Assembly: GCF_910591885.1 (NCBI RefSeq)
Contig: NC_063283.1
Coordinates: 2,961,001 to 3,025,000, forward strand
Direction of reading: 5' to 3'
Source: Bombus terrestris
Lineage: Eukaryota > Arthropoda > Insecta > Hymenoptera > Apidae
DNA length: 64,000 bases
This document shows, piece after piece, positions 52,401 through 60,608 of the stretch. The stretch's first letter is position 1; every line of letters begins with the position of its first letter. A model generated the notes under the pieces. That model ran no database searches. It was not told the origin of the DNA and was given only the letters and a program-made list of their open reading frames with translations. The position numbers and the translations under genes are program-made.

Positions 52401-55400
52401 AAACCGAAACAAAGCCGGCGTCAGGGCGAATCTGCGCCTGAGTTGCCGGTCGGACGTGCGTATACTGTTGAACCGCTAGCGGTCAGTAAAGTGTTAATTT
52501 GGACAAATTGAAGTTAAAGCATCAAATTAATGGTTTTTAGGGATTTTAGGGATATGTCAGTATCTTTTCGCGGAGGATGCCCAGCTGCATCTACCAACGT
52601 CGTAAAAAATATACGGTGCCGTTCAAGAAACTAGAGTTTTAGTATCGAGACGCGTTGACATCTCGGAAAATACAAGATAGTAGAAAATAAAATTGCATCG
52701 ACCCGATTAATACCTTGAAACGCGATATAATTCGTTTAACACGTTCTTTCGATCAGAGCAATAAATAACATATTATCCGAGGTAGTATTTCTTATCGACT
52801 GCCACTATATATAACAGAAGACACGAGATATTTATTGCAAATATACGTTCGCGCAGGTGATGAAAACGTAGAAATCCTCGATTGTTGATTATACTGACAA
52901 TACTGATAAGAGGGAAGTGTACAGGCTACGGTCTCTACCTTTTCAACTTGCCAATATTTATCGTTAGTTAGGAGTTGTAAAGGGAAGACTTTCGGTCGTT
53001 TTTATCGGATCGATTCCAATTTTTCCATCGGTTTTTCAGAACAGCTTACGTATAATTGACATCGAGCAATTTGCAGTACGCACAGTCGCGCGAGAATAAA
53101 CACTTTTGCAATAGAAAACTAACATTTCTACGATAGAAAATTGATTGAACAAGAAATGCGCAGACATGGTAACATTTTCAGCGTGACCTAATTTTCCGAG
53201 AGAATCTCTTCGAATTTCACTTACAAATACTCGCGATATGCGAAACGTTAATTCCATCGATGACAAATTTGTCAGAATGATGCTGCAATATTTAACGTAA
53301 CACTGAATTAACGATCCCTGACGACAGTTCCGAAATATTTTAAACTCGAGCAAATTAAAACTTATATTCGCGCATAGAAACTAAATGCGGAACGAATAAA
53401 CGGTGATTTAAATTGCGTGAAATGGCAGAATCGAAAAATTCAATTTGAAAAATCAATTTAAAGTTGATGGCAGATTTTTCAAAATGACGTGAATGGAACG
53501 AGATTGCTAGGTTTGAAAAAAAAAAAAGAAATGGTAGAAAGGGCAAGGGAAATTTTCAACGCTTGTCCAATGTCCTCGGTTATAATCGCGGACGTAATAT
53601 ATGCGCGAGCGTGGTGATAATTTACCGCGTTGCTCGACAAAATATATCTGCCATAGCATAAGTAACCGCAATCGTGGCGGATATGGCGTAAAAAATGCAA
53701 TTTCCAATTTCTATCTCGCAACCTTGAACGCTGCGGTCTATCGCGATAAGCTGGCTGAAAGGTTCCGAAGTTGCTCTCTGGAAACGGTCTGGTCACGGGT
53801 GAGATTCTTATGATCGACAAATGAAAACGACAGCGTCTTTCTTCTTTCCAATTCCGAGAAAATCCAGCTGAAAAATTCACTCGTCTCGCGACACCGTCAA
53901 GTTTGCCACGGGAGGTGGTGACGCGGTAAATTCGCAAACTTGGAGCGCTTCGAGGAGCAAAATCCGAGCTTGACGATATCGTAAACAACGCGCGTCGAAA
54001 CGAAATCCATTCTCCGACGTGAATAAATCATAGGATTATCAGCACGGATCCCGCGTAAGTTACTGCCACTTCAGGCTGACTTTCGTGGTCTTACAAGAAG
54101 AAAAGAGGGTAGATTCCTCGAAGAAAATGGAGATGCTGTTCTTGGCTCGTAAAACTCGACGGTTGCACCGGCTCTCGTCTATCGACCGCGTTTCGAGGAC
54201 CGTGGAAGGAACTCGTTAACCGGAAATCGAAAGCAAGTTTGTTCGATTTTTACGGGGAACTAAGGGAGGAGGAGCAGAGAACGAAGGTATTCTACGAGTT
54301 CCGTTTAACGGTCTGCAATTGGATATGTTGCAACGAACGGTTCTACGAGTAATTAACGGTATTAACGAACAGTTCTTTACGATTATAATCTTGCGATTAC
54401 AACGAGAATACTGCAACGAACGCGAACAAAGTGGATACTTTTTAAAACGATCGCGTAGTTTGTAAATATCTCGGTGATTATTAATTTTAGATGCTATATC
54501 GTATGATACGTTTCCGAGTGAAATTTAATGCTTTAGTCGAATTCGCGGAAAAACGTCAGGCATTCGATTTAAAAGATTGATGGTGACCATCGTCTGGCGA
54601 TAAAAAAAGCGAAGTAACAACAAATCGATTGCGGCACTGTACGTCCCCCAGGAAACAATGCAACTTTTGTTTGAAACATTTTTTTTCTTGTTTCCACCGA
54701 AGCTGTACCATTAGCTTAACTTTTGATGAAAACGGTTCCGTATACGGCCGAAGACAAAAATAAATGGACAGGTATTTTTATCGCGTATTCTATTCGATTA
54801 ATGTTGAAATTAATTATTTGTTGAAAACAAACACGAAAGCGGCGCCTTACGTCTTTCGTACGATATGTTTCGCAAAGTAAAAGTTGAAACGTCTATGAAA
54901 CTAGTAACTTTTTGACATAAGTAGCTCGATAATTTTTTATAGAGAATCTTTTGTAGAGCTGATCGATGTATTAAGAAATGTATAATTCCATTTAAAGAAA
55001 AAAAATTGGCCCTCGCCTTCGCCTTTGCGCGTCCATCTACAAAATAACAAATAACGTGAGAATATGCCCCCCTTGAAGCCATTCAACTTTCATCCGAAAC
55101 ATTTTTCCATGTAATTAATAATAACGAAAATATCTCGCCTTAAACTCCTAGCTGACCCACCCTTCATCTTTCTTTTTTAAATTTCATCTCGATCGATCGA
55201 TTAAACTTCATCGACGTTGATTGTACACGCATCGAAGCAAATATTTGTAAATCGAACACTTTGATCCGTAGCTCTCCTGGCGGCTGGCGGGCATAATTCA
55301 GACGTCGAGGTATCTGCAAGCGATGAAAATTCTGAACGGTACCGCGGCCCCGGAACAGACGACGCCGGAGTTGGAAGAATGCGTGAAGCGACAGCTGGCG

Positions 55401-55733
55401 ACTTCCGGTGCACGAACCGGTTCCCGCGAGGTCGCGGAACAGGTGGTCAACCAGCTGGAAAGAACTCTGTACGACTTTCCGTGTCTACAGGGATGCGTAG
55501 AGGTCAAGAACTACGCCGATGCTTGTTCCAGTTTGGCCTGGGCCTGTCTGGCGCGTGTCACGCCTTTGGTCCTCGACGTGGCTCAAGCTTTGGAATTCAG
55601 ACGAGACATTCATCTGAGGCATCACGCCTCTCCGGATCCAAATGGTACGAGAATTAAGACAGTTTTGTGGCCCGGTTTGAGGGAAGGCTGTCAAGGACCC
55701 TGCCTTCACAAGGCGGTTGTCCTTACTTCTTAA
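34295..55733 (+). CDS. Mieap-domain protein (mitochondria-eating protein-like), five coding exons
   Basis: The spliced model joins 34295-34467, 35357-35901, 38312-38628, 43194-43502 and 55272-55733, giving 1806 nt, or 601 residues plus a TAA stop. All introns are GT-AG and every junction keeps frame. The start ATG has an in-frame TAA 15 nt upstream, which supports it. From the N-terminus there is a basic leader, a helix-rich region (about 55-235), a charged coiled-coil stretch (about 245-320), an acidic Ser/Pro/Glu linker (about 350-385), and a C-terminal domain (about 405-598). That domain resembles the Mieap C-terminal domain from memory: an ERYAALYDQA-type helix at its start, and VLWPGL followed by a cysteine-containing loop and a basic-AVVLT ending, comparable to the human HVWPAL...GEAVT pattern. 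Human Mieap (SPATA18, about 540 residues) acts in mitochondrial quality control. That role here is inferred, and no search was run. I do not know an established insect symbol. Confidence 0.78.
34468..35356 (+). other. Intron 1 of the Mieap-like gene
   Basis: The 889-bp intron runs from GTATAC to ACACAG. It is AT-rich in its first half. I see no embedded gene or repeat in it. Confidence 0.7.
35357..35901 (+). CDS. Mieap-like gene, coding exon 2
   Basis: The acceptor is GTGTGACACAG|G, and the donor after GAG is |GTAATC with one base carried to the next exon. The exon encodes about residues 58-239. It begins RLLRLYEGRQYREAA and continues with leucine-rich amphipathic helices, including LPHSLSLLEALYSRLVELN and RIWCKLLISLNKLAPNARS. 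Codon use here is clearly GC-richer and more ordered than in the flanking introns, which supports real coding. The region corresponds in position to the helical N-terminal part of Mieap proteins, though the residue similarity there is weak. Confidence 0.8.
35902..38311 (+). other. Intron 2 of the Mieap-like gene
   Basis: The 2410-bp intron runs from GTAATC to TTTCAG. At 37390-37470 there are two similar words, TTAACGCGTTGACTG and TTAACACGTTGAATG, about 60 bases apart. The 36.8-37.15 kb part is CpG-rich with short open frames on both strands, none of which I recognise. Confidence 0.7.
38312..38628 (+). CDS. Mieap-like gene, coding exon 3 (coiled coil)
   Basis: The acceptor is GACATTTTCAG|C and the donor is CAA|GTAAGT, a perfect consensus. 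The split codon G+CG restores Ala. The exon encodes about residues 240-345 and is rich in Gln, Leu, Glu and Lys. It contains heptad-like runs such as LKYSEIQQRLIDNQSLLNTL and LLSELKRRVEQDKEALRQW, typical of a coiled coil. It ends ARLLQFSRGCELALQLMNQD. Mieap proteins have central coiled coils used for self-association, which is consistent with this layout. Confidence 0.85.
41491..41718. mobile_element. 228-bp TA-flanked MITE with about 36-bp inverted ends
   Basis: The left end GTATCTAAATAGTCTAGAGC is matched by the inverted right end, GCTCTAAACTATTTAGATAC. The similarity continues inward to about 36 bases with a few mismatches. TA lies on both sides (41489-41490 and 41719-41720), as expected for a Tc1/mariner-type insertion. 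The interior is AT-rich and non-coding. It lies in intron 3. Confidence 0.7.
42601..42626. repeat. Poly-T run in intron 3
   Basis: 26 consecutive T residues. No retrotransposon similarity was seen next to it. Confidence 0.9.
43194..43502 (+). CDS. Mieap-like gene, coding exon 4 (acidic linker and start of the C-terminal domain)
   Basis: The acceptor is ATTTTCGCGCAG|G and the donor is GTG|GTAAGT. Both ends are phase 0 and the exon encodes 103 residues (346-448). The first part is an acidic, serine-rich disordered linker (DDYDEESSSSAGYHTDES) with a PTPEP patch. The second part starts the Mieap-like domain with helices AERLAERYAALYDQA and TDLKAKILYSVVV. This pattern resembles the start of the human domain, where an aligned S-Y-x-x-A helix is followed by a helix leading into an aliphatic run. 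Confidence 0.85.
43851..44058 (+). mobile_element. Mariner-like MITE, subfamily B, in intron 4
   Basis: The 208-bp element has TA on both sides and starts TTAGGTTGTCCGGAAAG, ending CGGACGACCTAA. Its right half (ACAAAATGGATCATAA onward) matches the right arm of subfamily A. Its left half differs and contains GATGCATCTTCATACAAACG and CTAATCTGTCGAACG. It is not a long foldback. Confidence 0.8.
48096..49170. repeat. Tandem array, 163-bp units on the right and degenerate units on the left
   Basis: The phrase GAGCATCTGAAATTTTTCAG recurs at 48593, 48756, 48919 and 49082, exactly 163 bases apart. Each unit also carries CTTATCCATAGACGAC, ATAGAAGATATTAAACAAC and CAATTCGCTTAGAGAATTTT. Weaker copies with AATGAARTTTYYC cores lie at about 48096, 48266 and 48453 at uneven spacing (about 170, 187 and 144). 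The array is in intron 4. Confidence 0.88.
49808..50020 (-). mobile_element. Mariner-like MITE, subfamily B, reverse orientation, in intron 4
   Basis: The 213-bp element is flanked by TA and runs from TCAGGTCGTCCGAAAAG to CGAACAACCTAC. Its reverse complement aligns with the 43851-44058 copy along its whole length, including CGAACGTTGTGATCTTTATT. It is therefore inserted opposite to that copy. Confidence 0.75.
50704..51045 (+). mobile_element. Mariner-like MITE, subfamily B, interrupted copy
   Basis: The right end (CGGACGACCTAA followed by TA) and the central body match the 43851 copy. The left terminus is eroded but recognisable in the GTCTTTCTTTTACAGACAC region. About 138 bases at roughly 50762-50899 split the body where the other copies read ATACAAACRTGAAACC. 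The extra piece is AT-rich and not identified. Confidence 0.6.
51993..52250. repeat. Six-unit tandem repeat, 43-bp period with internal palindrome
   Basis: Units start CGACCG at 51993, 52036, 52079, 52122, 52165 and 52208, all exactly 43 bases apart. Most carry the perfect palindrome GCCGATTAATCGGC. Units 3, 4 and 5 are essentially identical. Units 2 and 6 have ACCTATTAATCGG instead, which breaks the palindrome. Since 43 is not a multiple of three, it is not a protein repeat. It lies in intron 4. Confidence 0.92.
55272..55733 (+). CDS. Mieap-like gene, terminal coding exon 5
   Basis: The acceptor is TTTGATCCGTAG|C, with a weak pyrimidine tract. The exon is phase 0 and encodes residues 449-601, ending at a TAA (55731-55733). 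It carries the rest of the Mieap-like domain: LSWRLAGIIQTSRYLQAMK, a central ADACSSLAWACLARVTPLVL segment matching the C/A-rich helix before the P-L motif in Mieap, and the closing VLWPGLREGCQGPCLHKAVV. A possible donor (ATG|GTACGA, about 55645) lies inside, but reading through it gives the expected domain end, so no further intron is proposed. Confidence 0.85.
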   Translation, partial: LSWRLAGIIQTSRYLQAMKILNGTAAPEQTTPELEECVKRQLATSGARTGSREVAEQVVNQLERTLYDFPCLQGCVEVKNYADACSSLAWACLARVTPLVLDVAQALEFRRDIHLRHHASPDPNGTRIKTVLWPGLREGCQGPCLHKAVVLTS

Positions 55734-55952
55734 CATTAACACGTTTTTACCAGTATGTCGATTTCGGCTGACTTTTCCAGTCACGCGAATCGCCTTACTT
55801 TAAATCGAGATATACGTAAAATACGTAAGTATACTGGCCATAAGTATTACGTACTTATTACAATTATTATGCAAAACTCTAACGAATTTTATTTTATTCG
55901 ATATTTTATATTATAAAGCATAAGGTACGATGATAAAGAATGAATTATTTAT

Positions 55953-55958
55953 AATAAA
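55953..55958 (+). terminator. Candidate polyadenylation signal AATAAA
   Basis: An AATAAA hexamer lies 220 bases after the stop codon of the Mieap-like gene in AT-rich sequence. It is the nearest good hexamer I noticed downstream of the stop. The cleavage site cannot be placed without transcripts. Confidence 0.4.
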
Positions 55959-57702
55959 ACAGCGGAAGGCACTCGATCTAGGGTACCCAATATCGCCAAG
56001 TGTCAAAATACTTACGTCCATTAAGAAGTCTAACTTCTGCTGTGAGACACATGCGGTTGCAACTAGATGGTTATGCAAATGCAATATTGTTACTTATGTG
56101 TGATAAATATCAACTGGATTGCATGACTGGATCGCGTATTAATCCATTGAAAACCAGGTACAGTGAAATAGTACACGATATATAGAAGTCGAAGAACAAA
56201 ATAAATATAAAGTAACTACGTTCAAGAAGCAAAGAATGTAATGTTAAAATTAACGTTAAGAAAAGACGGAAGAAAGGTGCAAATGTGATACTATGGTCAA
56301 TTATCATCGTCACCTTTATACAAACTGGCTTCAAAAAGTATCTGCGCACCATTCTATATATCGTAACATTTATCTATGTAGTAGAATTCATTAAGTTCAA
56401 GTGTATTATATTGTATTAACGTTGGTTCTTAATGGATTAAAGTATGTTAGGCATATAACGTCATATAAGCAACGTCCTTTGAGATACGTGCGGTTAAGGA
56501 ATTCTTGCTGGGAAATTCAATTGAAAACGCGTCAACTTCTACGATCCTGCTTCGAATCGAAAGAGAAAGAAGTTGATTTTTAAGTGGAAAGATAAAGTAA
56601 AATATGATAAATAGATAAACGGATAGAATCAGAAAGTAAGTTAGAGTCGTGGAGATCATGAAGAGGAAATGCAGACGACGTGGAGTGGGATGTACGCCAC
56701 TGGCTGCTCCAATTTCCACGCGTGCCTCGTCGCAGTCTTGAATTTCCCAAGGGGAACTGGAATTACATTTATACTCCGTCTTATGTAACAGAAACGCGTC
56801 GCACTCTTTACCCTCTAGCGAGATAGGGTTTTAGCGTTAGCGGCGTGATGAGATTCTTTAATGCCACACGATCTCGCGCACGGTGCTCTCGTTGCTAAAC
56901 AAGTCACAGTTGTTTGCACGATCGAAGATTCTTCATGGGAATCTTGCAAATAGAAACGAATACCAATTACCTACGCGCGTTTTGATCACTTTAACGCTAT
57001 TCGATCTATTAGAGACGAATGATTTATTAAAGATATTGTAAACCCAATATTTCATTTGTAATTTCCTTTTGGTCAGTTCACATTAATAAAGTCTATTAAT
57101 CTTTCACATTGTAATTATAAAAAGAAATTTCTAGAATTTACTCAATATCTTTTTCGTTACTATTTCTTCTTTTATCTAGATTCTGCGATTACACGCGTTT
57201 TAAAGAAATTGAACTATTATATAAATTAGTTTCTCTTGTTGTGCTTTCGATTTGCGTAATAGCGTCTACAATGTATATATTATTTTAATACGTTGTTTGT
57301 ACCTTGATAAAACAATAACTTACTTTATATTACGTTGATAAAACAATAACTTACGGTTTCTAATAAATTGTTAATTAACGTTGTATTTACGCAACTTTTG
57401 GACATTTCTTTATTGCTTGCTCTTAATGGATTAACCGCTACCAACCTTTTTCAATAGCGACTTCAATTGATTAAAATGGAGAATCTACTACGGAATAATG
57501 CATTGAGAGCAAAAATGGATTAACTTCAATGTTCAACAAACTGAATAATTTTCTGTGTAAATTACAGTCCGAATATTTTTTGAGTGCTAATGTAAACAAC
57601 GCAGTTTGTTCCAGCGACTTATTTATTTAAAAATGTCTTTACAAATTGTTTAAAATGTCGCCCTACTAAATCACTAACAGTTATCTCATCCTCCACGTCC
57701 TA
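55959..57702. other. Non-coding stretch downstream of the Mieap-like gene
   Basis: Holds a Tc1-like terminal motif at about 55999-56020. I recognise nothing else in it. Confidence 0.45.
57304..57354. repeat. Short direct repeat, two copies
   Basis: TTGATAAAACAATAACTTAC occurs twice, 30 bases apart. Confidence 0.6.
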
Positions 57703-58569
57703 CTTCTCATATCCCACATTTTATATCGTGCATCCCACAACCATTCTCCATACCTAATAAGGTAAGTACACTCATAAGTTGAAACTTTCCATGCTATTCT
57801 ACACACTCATCCTGTATCATATATTCACTATCCTATATGTATTATCCAAAACCCATTCTATAATTCACATTTCTATTCCATACTCCATACTCCATACTTC
57901 ATACATCTTATCTCACATCCTATATCATGCATCCTGCAACCAATACTTCATTCTCCATACCTAATAAGGTAAGTACACTCATAAGCTGAAACTTTCCATG
58001 CTATTATACACACTTATCCTGTATCACTATCCCATATGTATTATCCAAAACCCATTCTATAATTCACATTTCTATTCCATACTCCATACTCCATACTTCA
58101 TACATCTTATCTCACATCCTATATCATGCATCCTGCAACCAATACTTCATTCTCCATACCTAATAAGGTAAGTACACTCATAAGCTGAAACTTTCCATGC
58201 TATTATACACACTTATCCTGTATCACTATCCCATATGCATTATCCTAAACCCATTCCATAGCTCACATTTCTATCCCATATTCCATACTTCATACATCTT
58301 ATCTCACATCCTATATCATACATCCTGCAACCAATACTTCATTATTCATACCTAATAAGGTAAGTACACTCATAAACTGAAACTTTCCATGCTATTATAC
58401 ACACTTATTCTGTATCACTATCCCATATGCATTATCCTAAACCCATTCCATAGCTCACATTTCTATCCCATATTCCATACTTCATACATCTTATCTCACA
58501 TCCTATATCATACATCCTGCAACCAATACTTCATTCTTCATACCTAATAAGGTAAGTACACTCATAAGT
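57703..58569. repeat. Tandem array with period about 192-207 bp, about 4.3 units
   Basis: The phrase CCTAATAAGGTAAGTACACT occurs five times, with its GGTAAG at 57761, 57968, 58167, 58359 and 58551. Between them the units carry ACTTTCCATGCTATT, CCATACTTCATACATCTTAT and ATCCTGCAACCAATACTTC. Length differences come from a variable number of TCCATAC-like short repeats. The upper strand is C/A/T-rich and poor in G. Confidence 0.9.
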
Positions 58570-58624
58570 AGCAAGTTATGATATACATACATACTCTATA
58601 CCCCACATACGACATATCATTTTC

Positions 58625-58830
58625 CACAAAGAAAAATTATCCTCACAAAATGAAATCGAGTTCCCACAAATTATCCACAAAACGAAATTCATTTCCCACA
58701 AATTTCTCACAAAACCCACAAGAAATTGACACTTTCCACGAGCGAAATTTGCCAGCTCACAAAATGAAGTTCGTTGCCTACAATTTCCCACAAAAGCCCG
58801 TAAAAAATTGACACTTCCCACAAACGAAGT
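58625..58830. repeat. Degenerate CACAAA-rich short repeat tract
   Basis: Directly after the 200-bp array the sequence consists of loosely repeated words such as CTCACAAAATGAAATC, TTCCCACAAA and AAATTGACACTT. There is no fixed period, and open frames on both strands here are low-complexity by-products. Confidence 0.6.
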
Positions 58831-60579
58831 TTATCATGCAGCAGTTAGGTGTCACAGTGTTAATGAAATTTCAAAACGTTTCCTATAAAACGTCCGATAT
58901 TACATATTCATAAAAATTTGTTATGATAAGTGTTCGAATATCTTTACGAACCACTCTACGAGTATGTTTCAATTCAAAACTCAAACTTACATCCAGAAGA
59001 AACGTGGCTTTGTCAATGTTGTCGATGGGTCCATAAATAATTACACTTCGCGCGAAAATATCTGTCGCGCACTTCGACATCGAGCCGTGTTACTTCCACC
59101 GAGAATCAGAAGTTACCAGGAAACTGTCCGCAAAACTTTTCTCGCGACAGATGCTCCACCTTCGAAAGAAATCGTAACTGCCCTGGGGTATCGCTGAGAT
59201 TTCGTATTAGACGAGGAATAGTAGCCACAGATGCTTTGGAAATATCGATGTATCAAGTCGGTAGCAGGCAGACACATGGTGAAACTTGTCGGTTCTTGGA
59301 CTTTCGAATTCTTTACACGAACGCGCTGCGATATCTTCCCCTCGTCGTTGATATAATGCGGAGGAAACTCGAGGAAAAATGTCTCTCTTGCGATCCTCTT
59401 CGCGTAGGACAGTCCATTTTTTTGCGAGAGTAATCAGATCATATAAGCGCTTTAAATCTCGCGATAAATCATTTCGTGAGTGGTTATACGTCGAGCATAG
59501 TAATTCTGGGCGTAGTTAATCCATTAAAAACCGCATAATGAAGTAAATGTAAAAATTACGTATAAGGAATATTATCGAAGAATGTTCAACGGTACAGAGC
59601 TATGCAAATCGATACAACGATCAATTGTTGGAACATCACTAATGAATATACGTATAATAACGTGGATCCTTCGTAAAGATGATTGAAAAATAAAAATTTT
59701 AAATGCAAGAAATTGTTGCATTTTTATACTCGCAAACTTGGCATTATTTTTGATGCAATAAATTCGTCAAAAATAAGCAGTCTTTTCTCGACGAAAAGAC
59801 GAGAAAAATGTTACTCGAACAGCGTGAGTTCGGATAGTCAAACTTGTATTATACTTCGATTTATTCAAAAAGATTCTAGGATGTAACAGGAAGATTAAAT
59901 AGAAATAGAAAAATGGAATTCAATAAGGTAAATTGACAGAAGATGCGTTTTAAATGAAAACTTGCGTTAACGCAAACGTTTGCCTTTAGTGGGTTAATGC
60001 GCTTAAATGAATACGCCCGGTCTCGTATAAGAAAGTTAATGCTTTTGTCTTTTAACGAATATCGCCATTGCTTAAACTTAAGCTGTATTGGATTAGCGTT
60101 TAACGATCACCTAATTCGATGTCCATAAGTATTTGAAACTATCACATTATCGCGAATAAAACTCTTTGATCTAATCTTGGCCTACCATCTTATCTCGGTA
60201 AAACATATATAGTTAGTGGATAGTGATGAAAACGATAGTTGATATTAATTCGTATAAATAAAAGAAAAAAGGCGTAATTGAACGAAAAGTAATTCTGTGC
60301 AGATGCCTAAGTTCAGTGATTTTAAAACAATTTCGAAACACCGCGAGTATATATTTTTATACGTTTATGTGCACTTCGGGAAACCATTCATTATAAATAA
60401 ATACAGATATTGTGTACTTTAGTTTTCGTTCCACGGGAATTTTGTTTTAATATCGTTATTCTGTAATAATACCATTGAAACGTTATTTGTAATCATTGCA
60501 AATAATAATTTCATACAGTCAATAATTTTAATTACATTTGTTTAACGTTATCGAGTTCTGAAATAAGAAATATTGTACT

Positions 60580-60608
60580 TTCTCTCTCTCTCTCTCTCTT
60601 TCTCTCTC
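60580..60608. repeat. (TC)n microsatellite
   Basis: About 29 bases of nearly pure TC dinucleotide with one TT interruption. Confidence 0.9.

Larger units (their letters stand above)
43503..55271 (+). other. Intron 4 of the Mieap-like gene, 11.8 kb and repeat-rich
   Basis: This intron makes up over half of the gene span and interrupts the Mieap-like domain between two aliphatic-rich segments (YSVVV and LSWRL). It holds three copies of a mariner-like miniature family, the 163-bp array with its degenerate left flank, and the 43-bp palindromic array. Open frames inside it, for example 53479-53988 on the minus strand, show no recognisable protein similarity. Confidence 0.7.

Noticed and set aside
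52161..52511. ORF running through the 43-bp array
   Set aside because: The period is not a multiple of three and the array lies in an intron. The open frame is a by-product.
53479..53988. 169-codon minus-strand ORF in intron 4
   Set aside because: Low-complexity Phe run from a poly-A tract, and no recognisable similarity.
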